Part shown: positions 16,340 through 25,303 of the stretch, piece by piece | Position numbering within the stretch: position 1 is the stretch's first letter | How the letters are laid out: every line of letters starts with the position of its first letter | Source of the DNA: Pseudobacteriovorax antillogorgiicola | GTDB taxonomy: Bacteria; Bdellovibrionota_B; Oligoflexia; Oligoflexales; Oligoflexaceae | Length of the DNA stretch: 64,000 nt | NCBI RefSeq assembly: GCF_900177345.1 | Contig: NZ_FWZT01000014.1 | Coordinates: 1 to 64,000, forward strand | Direction: 5' to 3' | Program-made: the position numbers and the translations under genes | Notes under the pieces: generated by a model | The model's database searches: none | Told to the model about the DNA's origin: nothing | What the model saw: only the letters and a program-made list of their open reading frames with translations

Positions 16340-17278
16340 ATGACGAAGCCGGAAGACAAAGGTCAAGAGCCTGCCGAAGAAAAAACCCTTTCTCCTGCTG
16401 AAGAACTTGCCACCAAGCTCTTAGAGTATCGTCAGGATCGAGGTCTTTCAATAGAGCAAGTTGCGATGTCGACTAAGATTTCTCTGCCGTTTATCGCAGC
16501 TCTTGAAAAAGCGTCAACCAAAGATTTGCCTGAAGAGGTTTTTACAAGAGGTTTTGTAAGAAACCTAGCGAAGCTCTACGATAAAGATCCCCAAGAGCTG
16601 TTACATCTTCTAGACAAAGCTTTAAAGCCTCAATCCACTCCCAAGTCCAATCAAAATCATGACAGAAAACCTTCTTTTGCAAAGTCTGCTAAACGGGCTA
16701 AGCCTCGCACCTTGGGAGTGGCAAGATCACGTTTTTCAGGGGTTAAACTTCTCAAGCCTGTACCCTTTGCTTTGCTCGCCGTGGGCTTGCTACTGGGAAT
16801 TGGTGTTACCTATTGGGGAGTGACGCAGAAAGATGATGGAGCAATCACCACAGAATTCAAGCCCAAAACCAGCCCTAATACAGCAGCAAAGCCTTCTGAT
16901 AGCGAGCCTGTCAACCCATCAGCACCTCCGGCTGCAAGTCCGCCACCACAAGAGTTGGTAATTTCGAAAAGTAAGCAGAAAAGCCAGGTGAAAAAAGTCT
17001 TGAATAAAGACAAGTCCGATCCCAATGGGCAGGTTGTGGAAGTTACAGTTCGAGAGAAAGTTCGTCTTCGGATTGCTAAGGATGGTGGTGCTTGGGTCAC
17101 AGAAACATTAGCGCCCGATTCCTATAAGTATCGATTTCAAAATCAAATGCGGATGTTTATCTACGACGCGGGAGCTGTCGACGTCTCTTACAACGGAGAT
17201 CCTCTAGGAAAATTAGGTGTCAAGGGTGATATTCGCCGCCTTGCATTTAAATCAGACAAGAGCAAAGGTATCGAATAG
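16340..17278 (+). CDS. RodZ-like helix-turn-helix membrane protein
   Basis: A 312-residue bitopic protein with RodZ architecture. It has an N-terminal HTH_25 domain (about residues 20-95, including GLSIEQVAMSTKISLPFIAA and the family motif FTRGFVRNLAKLY) and a basic juxtamembrane segment. One membrane span follows (PFALLAVGLLLGIGVTYWGV, about 138-157), then a Pro/Ser-rich periplasmic linker and a DUF4115 beta-domain (about 230-305). RodZ links MreB filaments to the cell-wall elongation machinery and maintains rod shape. GAGAGG lies before the ATG. The function is inferred from architecture. Confidence 0.8.
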   Translation: MTKPEDKGQEPAEEKTLSPAEELATKLLEYRQDRGLSIEQVAMSTKISLPFIAALEKASTKDLPEEVFTRGFVRNLAKLYDKDPQELLHLLDKALKPQSTPKSNQNHDRKPSFAKSAKRAKPRTLGVARSRFSGVKLLKPVPFALLAVGLLLGIGVTYWGVTQKDDGAITTEFKPKTSPNTAAKPSDSEPVNPSAPPAASPPPQELVISKSKQKSQVKKVLNKDKSDPNGQVVEVTVREKVRLRIAKDGGAWVTETLAPDSYKYRFQNQMRMFIYDAGAVDVSYNGDPLGKLGVKGDIRRLAFKSDKSKGIE

Positions 17279-17658
17279 GCCCTCACTTTTTGCAGGGATT
17301 GTGTTGTTTCCCAAGTTTGATCTCGCCTGAAAATTGACGCTCAGACTAAAGGTTTGTCCCCAGTAGCCGAACAGAAAAATGAAGATACACTCTTCAATTA
17401 CGAGAAGGACGAACCTGCTGGGGTTCATACGGAGTCGAGGGAGTGTGCAGGCCCAAGATGGGTCCCAATTGCCAAGAGGGCAGTTGCTCTTTCTCCTTAC
17501 CTCTCTTTTCCCTATGTCGAATAGCCTTAGAATGCCTGTCTAAATTTTTAAACAGCTAGAATAATTAGAATTTTACTTCCTGACTTTGATTGCCTGCATT
17601 TTGGAATGCGTGTAATACTAGTGGTCTTGTGATTTATACACCGGGCCGGAGGAAAAAT
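17279..17658. other. Gap with possible structured RNA before panC
   Basis: About 380 bp without a supported gene. Several short hairpins cluster at 17350-17500: CCCCAGTAG with CTGCTGGGG (one G-U pair), TGAAGA/TCTTCA, GAACC/GGTTC and ATTGCC/GGCAGT. This is more stem-forming capacity than the other gaps show. I could not match it to 6S RNA, tmRNA, SRP RNA or RNase P RNA. The 3' part presumably carries the promoter of the panC operon. Confidence 0.3.
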
Positions 17659-18510
17659 TTGTCCATTCGAAGCTTTATCGATCCCGTCGAGCTACGGCAG
17701 GAAATTGCAAATCTCAAGAAAGCAGGGGGGAAGATAGGGTTTGTACCAACAATGGGCGCCCTTCACCAAGGTCATCTTTCTCTTCTCCAGCAAGCGAAAT
17801 CTGAGTGTGATTACGTGGTGGCGAGCATCTTTGTCAATCCCAAACAGTTTGGGCCAAACGAGGACTTCTCTAGCTATCCACGGATGATTAAGGAAGACTT
17901 GGAGAAGCTTGAAGAGCAGAACGTTGATGCTGTGTTTTTACCCAACGCAAGGGATATGTATCCCGAGGGCTTTCAAACCTATGTGGATAACGAAGAGATG
18001 TCCCAGGTGCTGTGTGGAGCAAATCGCCCAGGGCACTTTCGCGGGGTTTTGACAGTTGTGATCAAGCTTCTGAATCTCGTTAATCCAGATCTCGCCATAT
18101 TCGGTAAGAAGGACTACCAGCAGCTCAAGGTGATTCAAGCGATGGCCCGAGATCTACATCTGCCGATGAGCATTGTGGGTGGTGAGATTGTGCGGGAGCC
18201 AGATGGCCTGGCGATGAGTAGCCGAAATCTTCGCCTGTCAGCAGAGGAACGGCAGCAAGCACCTCGATTGTACCAAGCTCTAGAAGGTGTTAGAGAAAGC
18301 TTCAACACAGGCAATCGCGAGCCTAAGTCCTTGCTAAGGAGCTTTCAAAAGCAAATGGAAGGGACTGGGTTTCGCTTGCAGTATGCAGAGATTCGCGACC
18401 AGGAGCACCTGGTCGAATTCACAGCTGAAATCGATAAGCCTGCAGTGCTTGCGGTGGCAGCGTTTTTAGGCTCAGTAAGGTTGATTGACAATATCGAGTT
18501 AGGAATATGA
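17659..18510 (+). CDS. panC: Pantothenate synthetase PanC
   Basis: A 283-residue enzyme joining pantoate and beta-alanine with ATP to form pantothenate, the precursor of coenzyme A. Key motifs are VPTMGALHQGHLSL (the HIGH-like ATP site, about residues 28-41), FVNPKQFGPNEDF, and FGKKDYQQLKVIQAM. MSSRNLRLS supplies the KMSKS-equivalent. The start is the TTG at 17659, placed after GGAGG, because it restores the family's exact N-terminus and length. An upstream in-frame ATG at 17590 would add 23 unsupported residues. It is the first gene of a five-gene operon and overlaps plsB by 4 nt. Confidence 0.95.
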   Translation: MSIRSFIDPVELRQEIANLKKAGGKIGFVPTMGALHQGHLSLLQQAKSECDYVVASIFVNPKQFGPNEDFSSYPRMIKEDLEKLEEQNVDAVFLPNARDMYPEGFQTYVDNEEMSQVLCGANRPGHFRGVLTVVIKLLNLVNPDLAIFGKKDYQQLKVIQAMARDLHLPMSIVGGEIVREPDGLAMSSRNLRLSAEERQQAPRLYQALEGVRESFNTGNREPKSLLRSFQKQMEGTGFRLQYAEIRDQEHLVEFTAEIDKPAVLAVAAFLGSVRLIDNIELGI

Positions 18511-20975
18511 GAATGAGTTTTGTTCGGCACCAAATATCCCAGCTGTGGACCCTGTTGCTAAAGCCTATGATGCTCTGGATTGTCAGTCGTGCTAATCCGG
18601 AAACCCCCGGCAAGGAGTTCGATTCTAAGGAAGCCTTGATTGTTTATATTCTGCCGAAGAAGTCCTATCTCGATCGGATGGTGCTTGAGAACATGTGTCG
18701 CAAGCATAAGCTACCCATCCCAGAATATACCCTAGACGTGAAAAAGAAGCGCTCAGCGACCGTTGCCTTTCTATCCAATCCTGGTTTGTTCCGAAACCGT
18801 GTCACCCGTAAGTCCGGTCAGGATATCAAGACGATTGTTGAGCTTCAAAAGAAGTTTCCAGATCGCAAGATTCATTTGGTTCCTGTGTCCCCCTTCTGGG
18901 GTAAAAACCCAGGCCGTGGGGAAAATTCCATTTGGAAGCTCTTGTTTAACGATGACGAGAGTGCTGGTCGCTTGCAACGATTTTTGATCGTATTATTTCA
19001 GGGGCGCAACAATGTTGTCTATTTCTCGACGCCGTTTTCCTTTGATGATATTGCTCGTGGGGAAACTGATGTTGAGCGCCTGAGCCGTAAAACCAGGCGT
19101 GTCCTCCGGGTGCACTTCCGTAGGCAGCGCAATACAGTATTGGGCAAAGAGTTATATATCCGTGAGCAAGTGGTCACACGGGTGGCCAAGGGCAAGATGG
19201 TGCGCACCGTCATCGATCATGAAGTCAAGACCAAGTCCAGCCGCTCAACGGCACGGTCTTTAGAAACCAAAGCGCGCCGCTATACCCGAGAGCTTGCCGC
19301 AGACCAAATGTATACGATGGTCAGGGTCTTCGAGATCGTCCTCGGAAGGCTCTGGAACAAGCTCTTCGATGGCGTTGAAATCCAAAACTTGGAAAATGTG
19401 CGAACTCTCGCTGAAAAAGACTTTGAGATCGTGTATGTGCCGACTCATCGAAGTCACTTAGACTACCTCTTGACTAGCTATACCATCTACCAAAGTGGGA
19501 TGCCTTCACCCCATATTGCGGCTGGGATCAATTTGAACTTCTGGCCTTTGGGGTGGTTTCTCAGGCGTGCCGGGGCATTCTTTATTCGTCGCTCATTCAA
19601 GGGTAACAGGCTCTACACTGCAGTAGTGAATGAGTATATTCACTACTTGCTGACCCATGGCTACCCGATGACTTTCTTTCCAGAAGGCGGGCGTAGCCGC
19701 ACCGGTAAGCTATTGCCTCTGAAGACGGGCATGCTGGCGATGATTGTGCATAGCTTTGTCAGAAGCTCCCAACGGCCTGTAGCTTTGGTACCTGTTTATC
19801 TTGGCTACGATAAGGTGATGGAAGTTGGCAGCTATATGAGCGAACTCAGTGGTAGCAGCAAGAAAAAAGAATCGATTTTTGCGCTGCTCAAGGCCAGGAA
19901 ACTCTTGCGATCTTACTATGGCAAGGCTTATGTCTCCTACGGTGAACCCATTGTGCTTTCAGAATATCTCGATCAACACCAACCTCAGTGGCGTGAAGTG
20001 GGTGACGAGGTGGAACGCCCTGACTGGCTTCCCCGTTTAGTCCAGAATCTGGGCTATGAGCTATCGGTTCGTATGAACCAGACAGCAGTGATGAGCCCCA
20101 TTTCAATGGTCTCTCTCAGTTTGTTGTCGTCTTGGCAAAAGGCCTTACCCAAATCTGGAGTGCTGAGCTTTATCGATACCTTGATGGAGCTTCAGAATCA
20201 TCATCCATACCATAGGAATCTCAAGTATCCGACCATGACGGCAGAGCAGGTTCTAGAGCAGGTGGGTAAGCTTAAAATGCATTCAGAGTTCAAGCACGCC
20301 GGCGGTGATGTCTTGCACTTGAGCGAAACGGAAAGCATTTTGATCTCCTACTACAGAAATAATGTGGTTCACTTGATTGCGATTCCGTCGTTGATTGCTC
20401 GGTTTTTCAAGCATCAGGAGCGTGTTCCACTTACTGAAATTGCTGAGGGGTGCTCTGAAATATATCCCTTCCTGAAGGAGGAGTTTTACCTTTCTTGGCC
20501 AGAATCTGAAGTTGTCAGCGTTGTTGAAGGGTATGCGGATGTGATGGTGAAGGTTGGGCTTCTGATGCGCGATGGTCCAGTGTTGGTAAGGCCGGTGCCG
20601 AGTTACGATCAGTCAGAAAACTTGAGCATCTTGGGTAACTCGTTGGGCCTCACCTTTGAGCGCTATACAATTACAGCAGCTCTTCTCGCGAGACATACCA
20701 AAGAGGGTTACGTGGATTCGAAGGCCTTTGAAATGCAGTGTCAAAAGATGGCGCAGAGGCTGGCGATATTGAATGGAGTTAATAATCCTGAGTTTGTTGA
20801 AAAGTCTTTTGTGGCCAAGCATGTGGCACTCCTTAAAAATAAGGGGCTTTTGAAACCCCAGGAAGACGGTAAGCTTCTCATCGATCCAAAAGTTTCTACT
20901 TTGGCTAGAAACGCGATGAAGCTGCTTAGCTACGATGCTCGGCATAGCATCGATCGTATTTTTGCAGGAAAGTAG
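18507..20975 (+). CDS. plsB: Glycerol-3-phosphate 1-O-acyltransferase PlsB
   Basis: An 822-residue membrane-associated enzyme acylating sn-glycerol 3-phosphate at position 1, the first step of phospholipid synthesis. The acyltransferase core holds the HX4D catalytic box in PTHRSHLDYLL (about residues 312-322), the GAFFIRRSFKGNRLY block and the substrate-binding FFPEGGRSRTGK. Length is close to E. coli PlsB. The ATG overlaps the panC stop by 4 nt, implying coupling. This long form is the gammaproteobacterial-type acyltransferase, rather than the PlsX/PlsY route. Confidence 0.95.
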   Translation: MRMSFVRHQISQLWTLLLKPMMLWIVSRANPETPGKEFDSKEALIVYILPKKSYLDRMVLENMCRKHKLPIPEYTLDVKKKRSATVAFLSNPGLFRNRVTRKSGQDIKTIVELQKKFPDRKIHLVPVSPFWGKNPGRGENSIWKLLFNDDESAGRLQRFLIVLFQGRNNVVYFSTPFSFDDIARGETDVERLSRKTRRVLRVHFRRQRNTVLGKELYIREQVVTRVAKGKMVRTVIDHEVKTKSSRSTARSLETKARRYTRELAADQMYTMVRVFEIVLGRLWNKLFDGVEIQNLENVRTLAEKDFEIVYVPTHRSHLDYLLTSYTIYQSGMPSPHIAAGINLNFWPLGWFLRRAGAFFIRRSFKGNRLYTAVVNEYIHYLLTHGYPMTFFPEGGRSRTGKLLPLKTGMLAMIVHSFVRSSQRPVALVPVYLGYDKVMEVGSYMSELSGSSKKKESIFALLKARKLLRSYYGKAYVSYGEPIVLSEYLDQHQPQWREVGDEVERPDWLPRLVQNLGYELSVRMNQTAVMSPISMVSLSLLSSWQKALPKSGVLSFIDTLMELQNHHPYHRNLKYPTMTAEQVLEQVGKLKMHSEFKHAGGDVLHLSETESILISYYRNNVVHLIAIPSLIARFFKHQERVPLTEIAEGCSEIYPFLKEEFYLSWPESEVVSVVEGYADVMVKVGLLMRDGPVLVRPVPSYDQSENLSILGNSLGLTFERYTITAALLARHTKEGYVDSKAFEMQCQKMAQRLAILNGVNNPEFVEKSFVAKHVALLKNKGLLKPQEDGKLLIDPKVSTLARNAMKLLSYDARHSIDRIFAGK

Positions 20976-22142
20976 ATGGCACGTTGGAAATATAATAAAA
21001 ATCGCGACGACGAGTACTTTCGCTATGACAAGATTCGCCGTGGCAAAGATAAGCGGAAGAAGAAGCAAGACGGCGAAGAAAAGTTCGTTCTCGACGAAGT
21101 GCAGTGGAAAAAGGAAGATGGTTGGTTCCGAGCCCGAGTGGTCGAGGTCCAGAAGCGATATGCCTTCGTTGCTCCTCAAGATGATGATGGCACGATTGAT
21201 ACCAAAGATGTTTGGTTGGGCACCGTCGCGAGAAAGTATCTTCAATCGAAGCGTATGGAACGCAACTCAGTTGCTGTAGGGGACGTTGTTCTGTGTCGCC
21301 CAACCGATGATCGAGAAGCTGATATCGAGACTGATATTCCCTGCTGTGTGATTGTAAACCTCGCTCCCCGGCATTCAGAAATCTCTCGCCGTGATCCTAC
21401 CTCTCAAGAACGAAGTCATGTATTGGCAAGCAATGTGGATCAACTGCTCGTAGTTGCTAGTTATCAGTCCCCCCTTGTGAAATGGGGCTTGGTTGATCGC
21501 TACCTCGTGCTAGCTGAAGAGCAAGGAATCGAGCCGATCATCGTTCTCAATAAAGAGGACCTTTTAAAAGAAGAGTCTGAGGAATTTCGGCAACGGTGTC
21601 GGGAAGAAATCGAAACCTACCGGCGGTTGGGCTACCGGATCTTTTCCCTTTCCGTGCTTACTAATTCTAAAGACCCTGCCATCACGGAGATTGGTGAGTT
21701 AATGAAGGATAAGGTGACGATCTTGAGCGGCCATTCCGGGGTTGGAAAGTCTTCCCTAGTAAATATGTATCGGCCGGAAATTGTTCAAGAGGTGGAGCCG
21801 GATGCTGATATCTTTTACAAAGGTCGCCATACCACCACCTATGCGAGCTTTATAGGGCTCGACACCGGGGGTTATGTGATTGACACTCCTGGCATTCGAA
21901 GTTTTTTGCTGGGTGATCGCAGTAGCATCGACCTTTCCTACAGCTTTCGAGAGTTCCGGCCCTATATGGGGGCGTGTAAGTTTCGCGAATGTCGGCACAT
22001 CGATGAGCCTGGCTGTGCAATTTTGGATGCCTTGCAGAAAGGTGAAATAACGAATAGAAGATATCGATCCTACAAAGGATTACTACTGGGTGATACAGGG
22101 CGAGAAGGGCGTACTCGCGATGATGAACTAGAAAAAGGATAG
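20976..22142 (+). CDS. rsgA: Ribosome-assembly GTPase RsgA
   Basis: A 388-residue circularly permuted GTPase that releases RbfA and checks late 30S maturation. The basic N-terminus and OB-fold (residues 1-150) precede a GTPase domain with permuted motif order: NKED (G4), then GHSGVGKSSLVN (G1), TTTY (G2) and DTPGIRSF (G3). A C-terminal zinc knuckle follows (CKFRECRHIDEPGC). Its ATG directly follows the plsB stop codon with no gap. The N-terminal extension of about 35 Lys/Asp-rich residues is longer than usual. Confidence 0.95.
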   Translation: MARWKYNKNRDDEYFRYDKIRRGKDKRKKKQDGEEKFVLDEVQWKKEDGWFRARVVEVQKRYAFVAPQDDDGTIDTKDVWLGTVARKYLQSKRMERNSVAVGDVVLCRPTDDREADIETDIPCCVIVNLAPRHSEISRRDPTSQERSHVLASNVDQLLVVASYQSPLVKWGLVDRYLVLAEEQGIEPIIVLNKEDLLKEESEEFRQRCREEIETYRRLGYRIFSLSVLTNSKDPAITEIGELMKDKVTILSGHSGVGKSSLVNMYRPEIVQEVEPDADIFYKGRHTTTYASFIGLDTGGYVIDTPGIRSFLLGDRSSIDLSYSFREFRPYMGACKFRECRHIDEPGCAILDALQKGEITNRRYRSYKGLLLGDTGREGRTRDDELEKG

Positions 22143-22151
22143 AGGTGAACT

Positions 22152-23312
22152 ATGTCATACTCGTTTGCGGATTCTGAAGAAATCAAGATGTTGCGTGAGT
22201 CAGTGCGAGACTTTGCGGAAAAGGAAATTGCACCCAAGGCACACGATCTCGATGAAAACGAAGAGTTTTCTGTTGAGCTTACCAAAAAGATGGGTGAGCT
22301 AGGACTTTTTGGAACTGTAATCCCTGCCGAGTACGGTGGCCAGGGGATGGACTACATCCAGTATGTAGTAGCAGTTGAAGAATTGGCCCGTGTAGATGGC
22401 TCTCACGCGGCGACCATTGCTGCTCATAACTCTCTGGGAGCAGCGCCCCTTTACTACTATGGTAACGAAGAGCAGAAGAAAGAATATCTGCCAAGCTTGT
22501 GTGACGGCAATGGGCTTTGGGCTTTTGGGCTTACAGAAGCTGACGCCGGTAGTGACGCTCAAGCAAGTAAGACCAAAGCTGAGTATGACGCAGCCAATGA
22601 CGAGTGGGTCATCAACGGCTCTAAAATCTGGATCACCAATAGTGCCAGTGAGCTGACCAAAGGGATCACTGTTCAGGCTATTACCGGAAAGCGTGATAAT
22701 GGCAAGAACGAGTTATCCTGCTTTATCGTTCCGGCAGATGCCAAAGGGCTAACGCGCAAGGTCATGCATGGTAAGATGATGTGGCGAGCTTCGAATACAG
22801 GTGAGCTGTACTTTGATAACGTTCGGGTGCCTAACTCTGCTATGCTAGGGAATAAGGGGGAAGGCTTTAAGCAGATGATGGAAACTCTCGACAATGGTCG
22901 CCTTTCCATCGGTGCTATGGGGCTTGGGCTTGCAAAAGGAGCCTTGGATCTCACGATTAAATATGCCAATGAACGACAAACTTTTGGGAAACCGATTGCC
23001 AAGCATCAGGCAGTGGCTTTCAAATTGGCTGAAATGGCAACTCGTATTGAGGCAGCAGAAGGCCTGCTTTACAAAGCAGCCTGGCTTAAGCAGGAAGGTC
23101 GCGACTTCCAAAAGCACGCGGCGATGGCGAAGCTCTACTGCTCAGAAGTTGCTGAATATTGTGCTCGGGAAGGCCAGCAAACCTTTGGTGGCTATGGATT
23201 GATGAAAGAGTACCCGATCGAACGACACTATCGTGATGCAGCACTACTACGGATTGGTGAAGGCACTAGTGAGATTCAAAGACTTGTTATTTCGCGATAT
23301 ATTGGCTGCTAG
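22152..23312 (+). CDS. Acyl-CoA dehydrogenase (second paralogue)
   Basis: A 386-residue FAD enzyme of fatty-acid beta-oxidation. It carries ACAD signature 1 (FGLTEADAGSDAQASKTKA, about residues 121-139) and signature 2 (EGQQTFGGYGLMKEYPIERH). The catalytic Glu in LRIGEGTSEIQR is at the short-chain position. The gene starts 9 bp after rsgA with GAGG before the ATG, and its 3' end overlaps the next reading frame. It is clearly diverged from the copy at 7863-9017, suggesting a different chain length or acyl branch. Confidence 0.93.
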   Translation: MSYSFADSEEIKMLRESVRDFAEKEIAPKAHDLDENEEFSVELTKKMGELGLFGTVIPAEYGGQGMDYIQYVVAVEELARVDGSHAATIAAHNSLGAAPLYYYGNEEQKKEYLPSLCDGNGLWAFGLTEADAGSDAQASKTKAEYDAANDEWVINGSKIWITNSASELTKGITVQAITGKRDNGKNELSCFIVPADAKGLTRKVMHGKMMWRASNTGELYFDNVRVPNSAMLGNKGEGFKQMMETLDNGRLSIGAMGLGLAKGALDLTIKYANERQTFGKPIAKHQAVAFKLAEMATRIEAAEGLLYKAAWLKQEGRDFQKHAAMAKLYCSEVAEYCAREGQQTFGGYGLMKEYPIERHYRDAALLRIGEGTSEIQRLVISRYIGC

Positions 23313-24279
23313 CTTTAAATGGAGCGCATGGATTGCGCTCCTCTATACTTTGCTTGGGTGCAGTCACTTTGGTGTTGGAACCCAGGCAAGCTACGATGAT
23401 CGTTCGATCTCGGTTCTTACATCAAGTCTTTTCAATCAGCGGCTCTCCCCGCGCTACTCAAAACAGTCTTGGAAAGGTGATTGGCTTTTCCGTCGAGAAC
23501 GATTGGAGCTGATCGATCGTGACTTGCAGGCCGTGCGGCCGGATTTGCTGGTTTTCCAGGAACTCCTTGCCCGACGAGGGAGCCCATCGGAATCTGATCG
23601 TAGTATCCTCTCTTATGGGGCTCTAGATGGCTATCAGTGGGAGATGCAGCTTGCTCGCTTTTATGAAGACACCCAGGAAGAGCAGTTTTTTGCTTTAGCT
23701 ATGGGCTTACCGTTGCGACCTGGAGATCGATCGAAGTCGTCGGTTTTCAAATTAGGGGTCGATGGTGCTTTTTCTATTAGCCAAATATTCCTTGAGGATG
23801 AGCCCATTTGGGTGGTGAATGTTGAGATGCCTCAGGACGCTCAGAAGGTCGACGTCTGGTATGATGTTCTTACCAAAAAGCTGCGCGAGTATGGAGCTAA
23901 GGAATCGATCTGCGAAAAGCGGCTGATTGTTGCTGGCTATCTTCCAGGGCGGCTATCGTGGCCATTCTACCAGAGGTTTCTTCGTCAATTTAATCTGAAA
24001 GATACCTCCACTGGTTTCTGCGAAGTAGCGACTGACTGTCAAACGGGAACCCCAAGCAATGAAATTTTCCTCAATACCTCGGAAGGAAAGTCAGGAACTC
24101 AGGTGGATCGAATTTTAGCTCACGCCGAGTCTGTGGTGTATGCGAGCAGCGCCGAGCTAGATAATGCTGATAAGGTTACAACCCGCGGAGAGGTTTACGG
24201 TCTCCATAGTCATTGGCCCACACGGAGATTTGCTTGGAACTCAATTTTGCGGCTTCCAAAATGCGTAGGAATTCTTTGA
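23269..24279 (+). CDS. Lipoprotein with degenerate endonuclease/exonuclease/phosphatase fold
   Basis: About 336 residues. A membrane segment ends in a lipobox (LLYTLLGCS), so it is probably a lipoprotein. The rest follows the EEP superfamily pattern: strand SVLTSSLF, a Glu in PDLLVFQELLAR, VDRILAHAE near the C-terminus and a final LHSHWPTRR. The canonical catalytic GDFN is replaced by AGYLPG and the terminal SDH by HSH, so nuclease or phosphatase activity is doubtful. The start is uncertain: GTG 23269 has AAGG upstream, TTG 23284 is also possible, and both lie inside the preceding gene. It is the last gene of the panC-plsB operon and converges on a response regulator 4 bp away. Confidence 0.6.
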   Translation: MRFKDLLFRDILAASFKWSAWIALLYTLLGCSHFGVGTQASYDDRSISVLTSSLFNQRLSPRYSKQSWKGDWLFRRERLELIDRDLQAVRPDLLVFQELLARRGSPSESDRSILSYGALDGYQWEMQLARFYEDTQEEQFFALAMGLPLRPGDRSKSSVFKLGVDGAFSISQIFLEDEPIWVVNVEMPQDAQKVDVWYDVLTKKLREYGAKESICEKRLIVAGYLPGRLSWPFYQRFLRQFNLKDTSTGFCEVATDCQTGTPSNEIFLNTSEGKSGTQVDRILAHAESVVYASSAELDNADKVTTRGEVYGLHSHWPTRRFAWNSILRLPKCVGIL

Positions 24280-24283
24280 CGTT

Positions 24284-24652
24284 TTAGCCCAAGTGAGGCT
24301 TAAGGGTTGCTATGAGATCATCTGGATCGAGAAACGGCTTGTGCAGTGCGGCCTGCGCGCCTATCGACAGGGCTGTTTGCACTTTGGGGTGCGCATGATC
24401 GTGACCCGTGCTGATGAAAATAGGGATGTTGTCATTGTTTTCGCGAACGGTCTTGATGATATTGATCCCGGAAATGTCAGGCATCTCTAGATCAGTAATG
24501 ATGGCCGAATACTGATTCGTCTGAATCTTGTTGAGCCCTTCCTCGCCGCTGACAACATACTCACACTCGAATTCGTCTTCCAGAAGAGTTGCCAAGATCT
24601 CGGCAATATCCCCTTCGTCATCGATAATTAAAAGTGATTTCTTTTCAGTCAT
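24284..24652 (-). CDS. Single-domain response regulator
   Basis: A receiver domain of about 122 residues with nothing attached, like CheY/Spo0F. The acidic pocket is LLIIDDEGD, the phospho-acceptor Asp lies in AIITDLEMPDISG, the conserved Thr in ISTGHDHAH and the Lys in ALHKPFLDP. The cognate kinase is not adjacent; the hybrid kinase at 56941 is too distant to link. The ATG at 24652 is chosen; an in-frame GTG 15 nt upstream is possible. Confidence 0.9.
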   Translation of the reverse strand: MTEKKSLLIIDDEGDIAEILATLLEDEFECEYVVSGEEGLNKIQTNQYSAIITDLEMPDISGINIIKTVRENNDNIPIFISTGHDHAHPKVQTALSIGAQAALHKPFLDPDDLIATLKPHLG

Positions 24653-24715
24653 TTGAAGCCAGTCCACGCAATCCCAATTGAGCCTTATTATAGCGGAGTC
24701 TCTAGTAAATATCGC

Positions 24716-25303
24716 CTATTTTTTGAGTCTATAGCTAATACCCACGGCAACTTCAAAGCCGTGAAGCTTATTGGTTTTGGTGCCGCGCCAACGATCGATA
24801 CGTAGGGAATAGACAAATGGGCCTTGGATGTGAGCCAAACGAGCCGCGACCCCCACCCCAATTTCGGTTTCAAAATCAGGCTCCTTGACCAGAGGAAAAC
24901 GGGATTTTTCATTGGGAGTCATGTAGATAAATTTGGTTCCCAACATCAAGTAGGTGGGGTGATACAGGCGAATGACATAAAGCGAATGATTGGATACCGA
25001 AAGGAGCGCAAGCTCCTTATTCAAAGCATCACGATAGTAGCTTTTGAAGCCAAGGCTGATACCCACGTTCCAGTGTCGATTGAGATAGTGATCGTAGCCG
25101 AGAAACCAAGTTTTTTTGTAAGGAGAAAATAGCTCCTGCGATCGAGCGATGGGAAAGTTTCCAGCAAGTTCTAAGGTTACATAGTCTTTGTCGAAGGGAT
25201 TCAGTGGATCTGGTTTGCCAGATTTCCCGAAAAGGTTATGGTGGAACAGAAGCCCCCATAGGAAAAAGCAGAGGTATATTCGATAGGATCGCGAGGTTTT
25301 CAT
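24716..25303 (-). CDS. Probable outer-membrane beta-barrel protein
   Basis: About 195 residues with an N-terminal signal peptide (IYLCFFLWGLLFHHNLFG). Alternating amphipathic strands follow, such as HWNVGISLGFKSYY, YLMLGTKFIYM, TEIGVGVAARLA and GFEVAVGISYRLKK, ending close to the C-terminus in a barrel-like strand. It fits a small eight-stranded outer-membrane barrel but I cannot name a family. Its ATG (25303-25301) overlaps the ATG of the divergent O-antigen ligase gene within the tetranucleotide CATG, so each gene's promoter must lie in the other's coding region. Confidence 0.6.
   Translation of the reverse strand: MKTSRSYRIYLCFFLWGLLFHHNLFGKSGKPDPLNPFDKDYVTLELAGNFPIARSQELFSPYKKTWFLGYDHYLNRHWNVGISLGFKSYYRDALNKELALLSVSNHSLYVIRLYHPTYLMLGTKFIYMTPNEKSRFPLVKEPDFETEIGVGVAARLAHIQGPFVYSLRIDRWRGTKTNKLHGFEVAVGISYRLKK

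Noticed and set aside
17330-17520. Considered as 6S RNA
   Set aside because: No single long hairpin with a central bubble could be drawn, and the 5' and 3' ends do not pair. Kept only as a possible unknown structured RNA.
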